A stretch of DNA of 64,000 bases from Cladosporium sp. IMV 00045 (Eukaryota > Ascomycota > Dothideomycetes > Cladosporiales > Cladosporiaceae): NCBI GenBank assembly GCA_001931905.2, contig MSJI02000297.1, forward strand, positions 35,645-99,644, written 5' to 3'. Positions 11,046 through 21,834 of this stretch are shown here, piece after piece. Position 1 is the first letter of the stretch, and the number at the start of each line of letters is the position of its first letter. The position numbers and the translations under genes were made by a program. The notes under the pieces are model-generated. The model was not told the origin of the DNA. It did not search any database and was given only the letters and a program-made list of their open reading frames with translations.

Positions 11046-12833
11046 ATGGCCGACCACTTCGGGCCCGTCGAGCCCAAACACCCAGACAATGACATCGAAA
11101 ACCACGCAGCGCACGCCCCCACCCCCAACGACGCCATGCAACCCAACACGAGCCGGGAAGAGACAATGCTCAATGCGCAATCCGCCACGCAAAAGGAGCA
11201 GAACATGACCCTCCTGCAAGGCATCAAACTCTACCCCAAAGCCATCGGCTGGTCGGTGCTGATTTCGACGCTCATCGTGATGGAAGGCTTCGACATCGCG
11301 CTCATCAACAACCTCTACGGCTTCCAGGCCTTCAACGAGAAATTCGGCGTGCAGCAGCCCGACGGCAGCTGGCAGATCCCCGCCGAGTGGCAGGCGGGCT
11401 TGTCGAACGGCGCGAATGTCGGTGAGATTATTGGGTTGTTTATTAATGGCATTGTTTCTGAGAGGATTGGGTATCGTTATACCGTTTTGGGCTGCTTGGT
11501 GCTCATTTCGGGGTTCACGGCGATTTTCTTCACGGCCGAGAATGTGCAGACGTTGCTTGTCGCGGAGATCTTGTGTGGTATTCCTTGGGGAGTTTTTCAG
11601 ACGCTGACGGTTACTTATGCTTCGGAGGTGTAAGTGAGATGTTTTTTCCGGACTACTTTGCTGGGACTAGACTGACATCTTGATTACAGTTGCCCTGTCG
11701 CTCTGCGTGGATATCTTACGACCTACGTCAATTTCTGCTGGGGACTCGGTCAGCTCATCGCGATCGGCGTAATCAGAGCAATGCTGGAACGCGACGACCA
11801 CTGGGCTTACCGCATTCCTTTCGCGCTGCAGTGGATGTGGCCACTCCCTCTGTTTATCGGCATTTTCTTCGCTCCCGAATCTCCCTGGTGGCTTGTCCGC
11901 AAAGAGCGCGTCGCAGACGCGAAGAAATCGCTTCTCCGCCTGACCAGCCTGAACCGCGAGACGGACTTCGACGCGGACGAGACGATTTCCATGATGGTGC
12001 ACACGACGAACCTCGAGAAGAAGATCACCAGCGGCGCTTCCTACCTCGACTGCTTCAAAGGCACCGACCTCCGCCGAACAGAAATCGTCTGCATGACCTG
12101 GGCCATCCAGAACCTCAGCGGCAACAGTTTCAGCAACTACTCGACCTACTTCCTGCAACAAGCCGGGCTCGACGAGCGCTCCTCCTACTCCTTCGCCATG
12201 GGCCAATACGCCATCAACATGGTGGGCGTCTTCGGCGCCTGGTTCCTGATGACCTGGGGCCTCGGCCGGCGCAGACTGTACCTCTACGGCCTCGTCGGCC
12301 TCTGCATCATGCTCTTCATCATGGGCTTCCTGGGCCTCACTCCCGAATCGCAACGCGACTCCTCCGCCATCGCCACCGGCAGCATGATGATATTGTGGGC
12401 CCTCGTGTACCAACTCACCGTCGGCACGGTCTGCTACTCGCTCGTCGCCGAACTCTCGACCCGCAGACTGCAGATCAAGACCGTCGTCCTCGGCCGCAAC
12501 GCCTACAACGTCGTCGCCATCATCAACTCCGTCCTCACGCCGTACATGCTCAACCCCTCCGCGTGGGACTGGGGCAATTTCGCGGGTTTCTTTTGGGCCG
12601 GCATCTGCTTCTGCTGTCTTGTTTACACTTACTTCCGCCTCCCTGAGCCGCGCGGCCGCACTTTCGCCGAGCTCGATTTGCTCTTCGAGCGCCACGTGCC
12701 GGCGCGCGAGTTTGCGAAGACGCATGTGGATGTTTTCACGGAGAGCGTTAATGGGAGCTCGAGTTCTATCGATCATGGTGGGCGGGGCGTCACGACGCAA
12801 TCGGAGAGCGCGCAGGGGAAGGTTTACGGTTGA
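11046..12833 (+). CDS. MFS alpha-glucoside/maltose permease
   Basis: Sugar:proton symporter of the major facilitator sugar-porter family, placed in the plasma membrane. Two exons, 11046..11629 and 11690..12833, are joined across a 60-nt GTAAGT...ACAG intron and encode 575 aa. A polar N-terminal tail of about 60 residues is followed by 12 predicted membrane segments. Family motifs include SERIGYR in the loop between helices 2 and 3, PESPWWLV after helix 6, VAELSTRRLQIKT before helix 10-11 (the PTSRLR-type motif) and LPEPRGRTFAELD after helix 12. The EGFDIALINNLYGF segment in helix 1 is typical of the fungal maltose/alpha-glucoside branch. The exact substrate is inferred. It neighbours a gene-poor accessory region. 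Confidence 0.92.
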
Positions 12834-15749
12834 GATGAATTTGGACCTCAATTGCTTGGGGTTGGAGCTGGATTTCATTATGGGATTTTCGAAGAGCGCA
12901 TCTTACGACTTTTTTGGTGGAGCGTTTCAGCGATTCGAGCATGCATACGTATTATTCACTTTATCATGATGGATGGGCACAGTACATACACACACATTTA
13001 CTTACATAATTGACGAATCCGGATTTGAGAGATCACACGACTGAACTGTCCTTTTTTGAATTTGCTATCAAACTTACCTCCTCTTTACTTTGCGGGGTGG
13101 CATTCGTCAAGGAGACTTATTTTCTATATGGTGACTTCTTCATTGAGAGTTCTAATTTTGCTCATCGCTTAAGAGGGTGGATCAAAGGGAATGGTCTTCT
13201 GCTTATCAATACAATAGTTGAGTTCGATGTGAATGTGTGTACAGGCGGCAGGATAGAGGGCAAAAGGGAACAAAGATCTAGACTATAGGATTCGAGATAG
13301 CTTTGTATTATAGCGGCTAGAATCGAAGCGAGGCTTGAAGGGGAGAATCTGTCTGGATGAGTTTTGGTGAAAATGACATAAGAAACGAAAAGTGTTTGCG
13401 AAGCGTTACTTTGGTTTTCGTCACTGCTCTGCGATGTGTAATAATGATGAGTTTGGGTATCAAGGCGAACAGTCTTCGGGGATTGAGGCCGTCTCGCGCT
13501 CAGTAGGAGGAATGTACTTGTTCGTCCAGTCGTACGATGCGTATTCGCAATTCCAGGAGGTGACGTGGACTTTGGAACAGTACACAAGAGTGAGGTATTG
13601 AGGTACTGGGGTATTGAGGATAAAGATAGCGACTTGTAGGGCTACGACCCGCGGCCAGTCGTGCGCCTAGGAGGCGCTCAGAAGGCGTTCTAATTAATTA
13701 ATAGGCTACGTAAGAGTATAACTAGGTAGCGAATCGGCATAATAATAGAGTAAAAATAGGTTATTATCATGTATTATAGGCGACGATTAAACGATTAATT
13801 AAGTGATAACTATATTAAATGAAGTTTAGATTTTAGCACTTTAGTATTTTTCATATTTTTGGCACTTTTGTAGGTATGGCCGACCGTCAAAGCCGACAAA
13901 ACTCCACGTTTCGTTCGTTGAAGGTCCATGCCTTCGACTTCACTACCTACTCACTTATACTGAATATTCTCGATCTTCTCGCTCGAATGAACGCGTTTTG
14001 ATTTAGCCCGAAAATATGAGATATCTCCTTAGGCGATGCATCCGCATCCCAAGGGGCTGAATGTTTGCGCCATGTCACTTGCTGTCGCTTTGCATGTCGC
14101 GGCGAAGAAGGCAGCAATGTTCTCCTGTACACCTATACATCGGAGACACTATTGAGAAGGCTGAAGCTTGCAAAAGTTTCAGATCATGATCGCACGACAA
14201 TGCTCACGTGGTCGTGCTGTTCAACTCTCTGGAAACTGGCACACCACGGACTTTCGTCGTCGACACGAACCCCTCGGCTCTCCTGCCCCTGCCCATGGAT
14301 CATACCGGCGGCAATCTTGATATGGGATGACTGGTCGCTCATCAACAGAGTCCTTTGGCTGTACTCAAGGACTGCCGGTGTTGGTAGGCCAGCTTCTGGC
14401 GTTGCCACGATGTTTCAGTCGCACCACATGTCATCTACAACGCATCTACCACCACATCAAGTCTTTTTGTACTTCACTTGTCTATCACCAAATCCGCAAC
14501 ATTGAAATGGGCCTTGTCATACGGCATCTATCGTCGAGACTGCGGCGGCCTTCGGATAGTCCTCTAGCAAACCCGGCGACTGTTCCAATGTGGTTGATGC
14601 AACCTTAGTCCACCGAGATGCAGGCTGTCTTACACCCCCTAACTTCACATGCGGCCTCTGGATTGACACGAATAGTTCGGCCGTCTCTTCCTCTCCAATC
14701 GGAATACCGGACCGCAGCATTCCCAACAGGAAACACGGCGCAGCTTATGCTGGTTCAAACGTTTTGAGTAAGTCTGTGATCGAAGCGTTACGATGCCTGT
14801 TCACAAGGGCACTTCAACCTAAAAGGTACAAACTCCCTATTTCGCCGGTATCTACAAAGAGACTCATCCAAAACAACCAGGACCAATCGCTCAACTTGAC
14901 CTTGTTCAATCTGGGGGCGTTCCTGACAACATTTCACCTGTACAACGGCGTATCAGACTCACATGACAAATTCTCACAGGGTTCGCGGCCACGTTGCGCA
15001 TCCCTCTAACTCCGGTTCGCTAGATATTCAGGCTCCTTTTTGTCTGCCTGTGTTCCATGCAACACAGCTCTTTGCACCAACAGAAGGCAACAAGGCAACT
15101 TGGTCATATGAGCCGGAACGAAATCGACAAGAGTCACAGACTTGATCGATCGCGTTGGCCTTGATGATCTAGAAAAACACGTAAAAACCACATCAGCGGC
15201 TGTACTCACAACCGCTCCGGATTGCCCGGCGGATCGCAAAGCATTGTAGGATCTCTAGATGCTCACGCCCTGGCTTGCTAGGTCAGCACAACGTATCTTA
15301 CCACAAGAACGAAGCACTCCCCACGGACTGACTTCACATCTACACCGACAGGCTCAGAGCGCCTTCTTGTGGTATAACACCTTCAATGCTTTGAATTATC
15401 TTGGACAGATCGACGAACAACCAGCTTTTCGCCCGACCAACACCATTATCTTCATGGAACACCACGCTACGGAAGCACTCCCCCGTGTTCCCCTAGTCAA
15501 AGTTCCTACAACTTCACGCATAAGTCTAGACTTGCTTTTCTCGCGTGGCTGTCGCCCACAAGGCTACAAACATGGCTTTGACATGTCGTCAGGTCCCGCA
15601 TAGGTACTTTCATACCGACAGGACCAGGCAACCCTCTTTTCGAATATTTATATGACCACATCCGACGATCTTTTGTCTTCGTTCTCTTCGCCACTTCCAT
15701 ATGCACCACAACACTAGCTTGCATACACACCCTTGTCTGGTTAATCATC
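12834..15749. other. Gene-poor region of 2.9 kb
   Basis: No gene that I can support. Several open frames of 60-146 codons occur on both strands, but none carries a recognisable domain and they do not join through convincing introns. It contains the AT-rich island at 13680-13870. The stretch from 14000 to 15700 could hold a decayed gene or transposon; I cannot assign it. Confidence 0.4.
13680..13870. repeat. AT-rich island, probable decayed repeat
   Basis: About 190 bases, markedly richer in A+T and TpA than the neighbourhood, with runs such as ttaattaattaat, gtataactagg and tgtattatagg. This composition is typical of repeats altered by repeat-induced point mutation. It is bordered by a GC-rich run (ggccagtcgtgcgcctagg) around 13657-13675. 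No terminal repeats or coding remnants were recognised, so the element type is unknown. Confidence 0.45.
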
Positions 15750-17867
15750 ATGAAGATCCTCTTCATCTGCACTGCACACAATTCGCTCTCGCAGCGCCTG
15801 TACTTGGCCTTGTCGAGATCCCACGAGGTGACTATCGAGTACGCGATCTCCGACGAAGTCATGCTCGAGGCCGTTGCCTTGGCGAATCCAGATCTCGTCA
15901 TTTGCCCTTTCCTCACAACCTTCGTTCCCAAGAAGATCTACGAGGATGTCTTGACCCTCATTGTTCATCCTGGTCCGCCGGGAGATGCTGGGCCAAGCTC
16001 AATCGACTGGTTGATTCTTGGCGACGACGGCTCCGTCGAAGATGAGGCGCAGCTCCTCATGCAGATGGAGGCCGGCATCGTTCGTCCGGGTCGATCCCAC
16101 TGGGGCGTCACTGTACTCCAAGCAATCGAAGAGTTCGACGCAGGTCCGGTATGGGCTTATCAGCAATTCCCGATCGACATCGATGACCCGAACCTCACCA
16201 AATCGTCTCTTTACCGTGGAGATGTTGCTCATGCAGCAATCATTGCCACACTTGCCGCTGTGAAGCGCATCGAGAACGCTGCACTGGCGAACCCGCTGCC
16301 TTTCCGGAGGAACTCCATCGTTCGCCCTTACAACCCAAAGATGCAGGCAAAACCTGAGTACGGCTTACTCTCAGTCTCCGACAACCAGCCATTCAGAGGA
16401 GGTGTTACCCACGTGAGGCCATTGCTCAAAGCCTCCTTTGGTGGCTTCGATGCTAGTCGCCACACTGCGCAATACATTTCCCGCCGCGTCAGATGCAGCG
16501 ACTCTCAACCTGGTGTGTTAAGCAGAGTCTTCGGGCCGAACATGTACATCTACGGAGGTACTGTGGACGACACAATGAGACTTGTTGAGCCAATCATTCT
16601 TGCGGGTACCACCACCGGCATTCTGGCAATCCGTGATGGTGCAGTCTGCATTGCCACAGCGGACAAAAAGGGTATCTGGATCACCCATGTACGCCGGTCA
16701 AAGGCGAAGAAGGACAGGGCGCTCTGGCCCAAGGTGCCTGCCATCCTAGGCCTGGTTCAGCTGAACATCTTGGATGAGGCCATGATCCGGAAGCTCAGTC
16801 TGCCGCAACTCTTCGACTTTCCTCTTGCAATCGGCAAAACCTATCAAGAGGTGTGGGTTCAATTCGACCTGGATGAGAATCTCAACAAGACTGCATACCT
16901 GCACTTCGAACACTACAATGGCGCCATGAGTACTGATCAGTGCTCGCAACTGATCGAAGCCATGGACTTCATACTCGCATGCGCTGCCACCGACGTGTCC
17001 ATCAAAGCACTGGTACTTATGGGTGGGGCGTACTTCAGCAACGGCATCGCTCTCAATGTCATCGAAGCTGCTGCTGATCCAGCTCAAGAGTCCTGGCTCA
17101 ACATCAACCGCATCAACGACGTGGTGCACTACCTCCTTCACGAGTTTCCCTCTCGCAATATCCTCACCATTGCAGCCATGAGAGGCAATGCGGCCGCAGG
17201 AGGTGTCGCTCTCGCCACTGCTTGCGACTTTGTCATCGCCGGCTCTGAAATCGTCCTCAATCCCGCATACCGCGCGATCGGCCTCCACGGATCCGAGTAC
17301 CATACACTCTCCTACTACGGAAGATGCGGCGAAGCCAACGCATCCAAACTCCTCAGAGCCGTGCTCCCCATGAGTCCACTGCAAGCCCGACAAATCGGCC
17401 TTGTGGATTTCATCTTCCCCGGCGCTGGACGCACACTAGATGAACACATCCACAGCCACGTCGCTCTTATGCTCAAAGACGGGGTCATCCAACAGGGTCC
17501 ATGGAAGTATAAAATCGACCTTTCCTCGGCGGCACTGGCATCCGCACGCGCGAGCGAACTGGCCGAAATGAGCAAGGACTTCTGGTCGCCGCGCTCTATC
17601 CGCTATCACAGCCGCCGCTACAACTTCGTGCGCAAGAACAAAGCTACCAAGACACCGCTTCGCTTCGCCGTGCATCGTCGTGGCATCGATTGCCTGGACG
17701 AAGAAGAGACAGTCGAGTTCGACGAAATTCAACCCTACAAGATCCGCGCGAAGCAGCAGCTGCTGGCCGATCTCCGCGCCTCTGTCTGGACAGAGGTGGC
17801 GGGCGTGATCGATTCAAGACGACTGCACCGCGCAGAAACCGCTGTTGCCACCGGTGCCACCCACTGA
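15750..17867 (+). CDS. hypX-like: HypX/HoxX-like protein: formyltransferase domain fused to enoyl-CoA hydratase domain
   Basis: Intronless, 705 aa. Residues about 1-190 resemble the formyl-tetrahydrofolate hydrolase/transferase fold (MKILFICTAHNSLSQRLY; NPDLVICPFLTTFVP; HPGPPGDAGPSSIDW). A C-terminal formyltransferase-like segment spans about 190-345, and a crotonase/enoyl-CoA hydratase domain about 365-600 (GGAYFSNGIALNVIEAAADP; AAMRGNAAAGGVALATACD; LNPAYRAIGLHGSEYHT). The same order and these signatures define bacterial HypX. That enzyme makes CO from formyl-THF through formyl-CoA for the [NiFe] hydrogenase active site. No hydrogenase gene is nearby, and none is expected in an ascomycete, so the fungal role is unknown. 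The gene is tail-to-tail with a dihydroxyacetone-synthase-like transketolase. Family assignment is firm; physiological function is not. Confidence 0.9.
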   Translation: MKILFICTAHNSLSQRLYLALSRSHEVTIEYAISDEVMLEAVALANPDLVICPFLTTFVPKKIYEDVLTLIVHPGPPGDAGPSSIDWLILGDDGSVEDEAQLLMQMEAGIVRPGRSHWGVTVLQAIEEFDAGPVWAYQQFPIDIDDPNLTKSSLYRGDVAHAAIIATLAAVKRIENAALANPLPFRRNSIVRPYNPKMQAKPEYGLLSVSDNQPFRGGVTHVRPLLKASFGGFDASRHTAQYISRRVRCSDSQPGVLSRVFGPNMYIYGGTVDDTMRLVEPIILAGTTTGILAIRDGAVCIATADKKGIWITHVRRSKAKKDRALWPKVPAILGLVQLNILDEAMIRKLSLPQLFDFPLAIGKTYQEVWVQFDLDENLNKTAYLHFEHYNGAMSTDQCSQLIEAMDFILACAATDVSIKALVLMGGAYFSNGIALNVIEAAADPAQESWLNINRINDVVHYLLHEFPSRNILTIAAMRGNAAAGGVALATACDFVIAGSEIVLNPAYRAIGLHGSEYHTLSYYGRCGEANASKLLRAVLPMSPLQARQIGLVDFIFPGAGRTLDEHIHSHVALMLKDGVIQQGPWKYKIDLSSAALASARASELAEMSKDFWSPRSIRYHSRRYNFVRKNKATKTPLRFAVHRRGIDCLDEEETVEFDEIQPYKIRAKQQLLADLRASVWTEVAGVIDSRRLHRAETAVATGATH

Positions 17868-18275
17868 TCTCCTGACTCCGCCGCCGGTTGAGAAGCCTTG
17901 CGAGTTCTCGTGCCATTATAAGCCGACGCAGGCGTTGTTGACCCCGCCGGAGTCGCCGATGCCATTGAATTTGCCGAATCCGGTTGGATGATGGCAGAGT
18001 ATTGGCCTAGGTGATGATTTGTTTGCTAACGATACCCCATGACGGATTGGAGTAAGGTAGGCGCATGGAGCAAATAGACGTTGCGTGGCTGAGAGGTTTG
18101 CGGTCCACTGAAATCAATTCTCATACGTTGGTAATTGGTGTCTTGGGGGACTGGAATTTAACGAGATGTCTTTGTTTCTTTACGTATACCTTCAAATACC
18201 GCAACGAATCTATCATACATCGCCGTAATCAACGCGCAATTTTTTTGAACCCCGCCAACAGCGAATGTAATCCTT
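17868..18275. other. Convergent intergenic region
   Basis: 408 bases between the stops of the HypX-like gene and the transketolase. Presumably both 3' untranslated regions; no gene seen. Confidence 0.5.
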
Positions 18276-20587
18276 CTAGTGAGACGGCAGCTCCAGCAAC
18301 TCAGTGAACTCGCCTCGTCCGATAACACCCTCCTTCCAGTCTCCAACGAACGTCTCGATCTTCTTCGTCATACCCTCCACATTGAACCCGAAGTGGTCGT
18401 AGATGTATTTACCCGGCAAGCTATGTCCGAAACTGCGCATGTTCATTCCAGCATCAGCGTAACGCTCCCATCCCAAGCTGACATAAGGCTCAATGACCAC
18501 GCTTGGAATATTCTCATTCCTGCGCAGCACCTCGCGCTGATACTCCTTGCTCTGCTGGCGGAACAAGGCGTGCGAAGGGAAACTGACAACTCGGGCTTTG
18601 ACGGGCAATTGCTCGGCGACTTTAAGAGCGAAGTGCAGCTCTGCGCCAACTGAGATGAGCGTCACAGCCGCGTCCTTCTCCTCTTTCACCACGTAGGCGC
18701 CTTTCTTGACACCGTCGCGTTTCGTCACGCCAGTCTGCGGCAAAGCGTGGCGGCTGACGGATATCATGCTCGGCCCCTCCTTGTAGCTAATAGCAGCCTC
18801 CCACGCACCAGCCACTTCCTCACTGTCAGCGGGGCGAATGTAGTGCATATTCGGCATTGCGCGGTAGAGAGCCGCGAGCTCCACGGGCTGATGCGTGGGG
18901 CCGTCCTCGCCGGCGCCGATGGAGTCGTGCGTCGCGACGTGGATGACGGGGATCTTTTGCAGAGCGCCCATGCGCACCGCGGGAGCGGCGTAGAGGTAGA
19001 ACATGAAGAACGACGAGGTGATGGGGATGATGGTGCCGGGCGAGTAGGCCGCGAGACCGTTGGCGATGGCCGCCATGACGTGCTCGCGGATGCCGTAGTG
19101 GATGTAGCGGCCTTTGTAGCTGCCTTGGGCGCCACCTGGGGAGATGTTAGCGTACTATTCGACTGTCTAACTTTCGCAAGATTTGAACTAACTGATTGGC
19201 TTGAGGTCTGGAGGGTTGAAGATCTCGTAATCCTTGTACGTGAGATTGACCGAAGGCGTGAGGTCAGCAGTGCCAACCATGAAAGTATTGATCTTTTCGA
19301 TCATGTCCTTCATCACGTAATTGTTGCTCTTCCTCGTAGGCGTGTTTTCCGTGGGGAATTCCTTGGGAATGAGACTGTTCCAGTCCGCAGGCAGTCTGCC
19401 CTCAACCCGAGCCTGGAACTCAGCGCCCAACTCTGGGAAGGCTTGCTTGTACTGCTCGACGAGATCGTTCCATTCGGACACCCACTTGTCGCCTCTTGCG
19501 GGGATATCTGCGTAGAACTCCTTGACTTTCTCTGGGATATGGTACTTCTTCGACGTGTCCCAGCCATAAGCTTTCTTCATGTCCGCCACGTTGTCTGTGC
19601 CAAGAGGAGCTCCATGTGAGATTGCCTGACCAGCTTTGGCGCTACCCACACCGATGATGCTGCGAACGTTGATGAAGAGTGGTTTTGTGCGGTTTGGATC
19701 GCGACCCTTCTCCATGGCTGCCACGATTGAATTAACGTCGTTGATGCCATCCTCGACATCAATGATTTCCCAACCGCAAGCTTCCATCTTCTTGTTGACG
19801 TCTTCGGTGTTGGTCAGATCAACACTTCCGTCGCAAGTGATCTGATTGTTGTCGTAGATGCACTGTAGTTGTCAGCGAAATGCAGTACTGTTAGACAGTG
19901 TCAATTTACTCACAGTGAGATTCGTCAACTTGAGATGACCAGCGTAGGAGAACGCCTCACAGCCTACACCTTCTTGCATACAGGCGTCACCAACTGTAAC
20001 CCAAATATGGTTGCTGACCACATCATAGCCTGGACGATTGTAAGTCGCCGCCAGATGTTTCGATGCCATTGCAAGTCCAACCGCATTCGCAATGCCCTGT
20101 CCGAGAGGGCCAGTGGTGAGCTCAATGCCTTCATGCTCAATCTCAGGGTGGCCTGGACATAGCGAGTCTGGTCTCTCCGAGTGATACGAAAGAAGTTGCT
20201 CCCATGTCATAGCTTTGTACCCGGAGAGATAGTGGTTGCAATACTGGAAAAGACAGGCATGGCCGTTCGAAAGACAAAACGGTCTCGATTGAACCACGTT
20301 GGTTGATGTGGTGCGTACTTCATTGTGTATTTCCAGAGAGCCACTCCCAGAGCTGCCATACCAATAGCTGAGCCAGGGTGGCCCATGCCGAATTGCTCGC
20401 AGAGGTCCGCTACGAGAAGACGGAAGTTCTGTAGTACCAGTTGAATGTCATCCTCACTCGCACCTTTGCCGGACGGTGCGCTTGGCTTGTGTTCGCTTTT
20501 GAGGATGCCATTGGTCATGTTCTCGCCATATTTGGTAGATCTGGTGGGCCTCTGAACTTCTGCTGTAGCCATTTTTCTTTTGGCCAT
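18276..20587 (-). CDS. Dihydroxyacetone synthase-type transketolase, frameshifted as sequenced
   Basis: Thiamine-diphosphate transketolase. Family enzymes of this branch transfer a C2 unit from xylulose-5-P to an acceptor, formaldehyde in methylotrophic yeasts. Exons are 20587..19914, 19862..19193 and 19135..18276 with GTGAGT and GTTAGT donors. The coding sum is 2204 nt, one short of 735 codons. The frame breaks at about 20270-20277, where FNRDRFV must shift by one to continue LSNGHACLF; adding one base gives 734 aa. The TPP motif (GDACMQEG through YDNNQ) lies near residues 185-215, followed by the pyrimidine-binding domain (HYGIREHVMAAIANG) and a C-terminal domain. The C-terminus is LELPSH, not an evident PTS1. 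A start 15 bases further in (MATAEVQ) is also possible. Everything else looks intact, so a sequencing or assembly indel is as likely as a pseudogene. Confidence 0.85.
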
Positions 20588-21351
20588 TGGGGGAATGTGG
20601 AAAATGGAGTTTGTTGTTAGTTCAACAAAACTAGAACCTCTAGAGAGAGGAGTGTTTTAGATGATAAAGAGAGAGGACCAAAGGATATCAGCATCGAAAG
20701 ATGGCTAATAAAGCTGTCCGCCAACAATGACATGACGCTTATTGCCGGCGGCTGCGGTTTGCGTATAGAGTACCGCATCGTCACCTCGAGATCAGAGTTC
20801 CGGTTTACCTTTGAAGAGGGGTGCGGATGCAGAGGCGGGGTGAGACCTCCCTCCGTGGATAGGGCATGTAATGTAAGAGAACATCGTGGCACATGGTCCA
20901 GTGGGAGAGGAGAGGGCGGACGAGGGGTCGACATGCCCTATGATGAGGTGGCGAAGGCAATCGGTGCCTACAATTACTCGTTCTGGCTCAGTTTTAATGA
21001 GTTCCCCGCCTTTCGTCCTCCACGTTGTTGATCGATCTGGGAAAGATCTGGAGTTGACCGATTCTCAAATACAAGCAGACGTTTGACAATTAGTGTTGAG
21101 TAGTATTTTTGTTCTGCCTCAGCCCTTGCTCAGTTTGCTTGTTTTTGGGAATCGTTCCACTAGGTATTTGCTATGATGTAATTCTCAACGATCTGATTTG
21201 GAACAAACCGATTTGCAAATGTACATCCTGAAACCGAGCACACTCAAACCCGACGATGTGAGTACCACGAGAGCGGGTCTAGGCTCGCATTCGTTTATAC
21301 CCAAAGCCATGAAGAATTCAAGACTGCCACAAATCCGGGTTCAGGAGCCAC
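20588..21351. other. Region upstream of the transketolase
   Basis: 764 bases between the transketolase start and the stop of the next minus-strand gene. It should contain the transketolase promoter. No coding feature recognised. Confidence 0.4.
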
Positions 21352-21834
21352 TCAAACCGCACCAATATCGCTCAACCCCTCAATCATGGTATACATCTTC
21401 TCTATCTTGCCGGTCGTATAGTTGACCAACATGATATCGTTGCCACGCACAGCCGAAGGCTTCCCATCAGGCCCAAACTCCCACTCCATTGTCACCATTT
21501 CGTGGTTTACCCAAACCTTCCCAACAGGTCGAAAGCTGTAGTCCGGGTTTTTCTCGAGCAGTTTCGTGATAATCACGTCCACGGCTTCGAGGCCACTGAC
21601 GACCTCGCCGGGCTCGCTGAACGTGATGTTCGCGTCGTAGGTCTCTTTCATCTGCTGGAGCCGTTTGGAAGGATCCCGCTCGTTGAAGATTCCGAGCAAG
21701 TTTTGCTTTGCGAGCGTCATCGCGACTTCTTGGGAGGCTGTGACCATGGCGGAAGAAGTTTTGAATTGAATGGCGCACCAGTTGTGAAACCTCTTCGTTT
21801 GAACGGTGGCTTTTGCTGACCGATAGAATTGCAT
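21352..21834 (-). CDS. SnoaL-like / NTF2-fold small protein
   Basis: Single exon, 160 aa from the ATG at 21834. The region from about residue 35 to the end has the character of a SnoaL-like (NTF2-fold) polyketide-cyclase/isomerase family: an N-terminal helix (LLGIFNERDPSKRLQQMKET), then YDANITFSEPGEVVSGLEA, and alternating strands (VWVNHEMVTMEWEFGPDG; DIMLVNY; KIEKMYTMIEG). A second start at 21747 (MVTASQEV) has a strong context and would give 131 aa, closer to the usual family size. The first 29 residues are free of acidic residues and contain several Lys/Arg, so a mitochondrial presequence is conceivable. Substrate and role are unknown. Confidence 0.72.
   Translation of the reverse strand: MQFYRSAKATVQTKRFHNWCAIQFKTSSAMVTASQEVAMTLAKQNLLGIFNERDPSKRLQQMKETYDANITFSEPGEVVSGLEAVDVIITKLLEKNPDYSFRPVGKVWVNHEMVTMEWEFGPDGKPSAVRGNDIMLVNYTTGKIEKMYTMIEGLSDIGAV

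Noticed and set aside
11667..12878. Long minus-strand open frame (403 codons) opposite the MFS permease
   Set aside because: It mirrors the codon bias of the real plus-strand exon, has low-complexity Ala/Glu/Val/Asp/Arg content and no domain.
14065..15009. Possible retroelement or RNase H relic in the gene-poor region
   Set aside because: No motif could be aligned with confidence in any frame, and stops interrupt all candidates.
15750..20587. Secondary-metabolite biosynthetic cluster around the HypX-like gene
   Set aside because: No polyketide synthase, peptide synthetase, terpene cyclase or pathway regulator occurs anywhere in the window.
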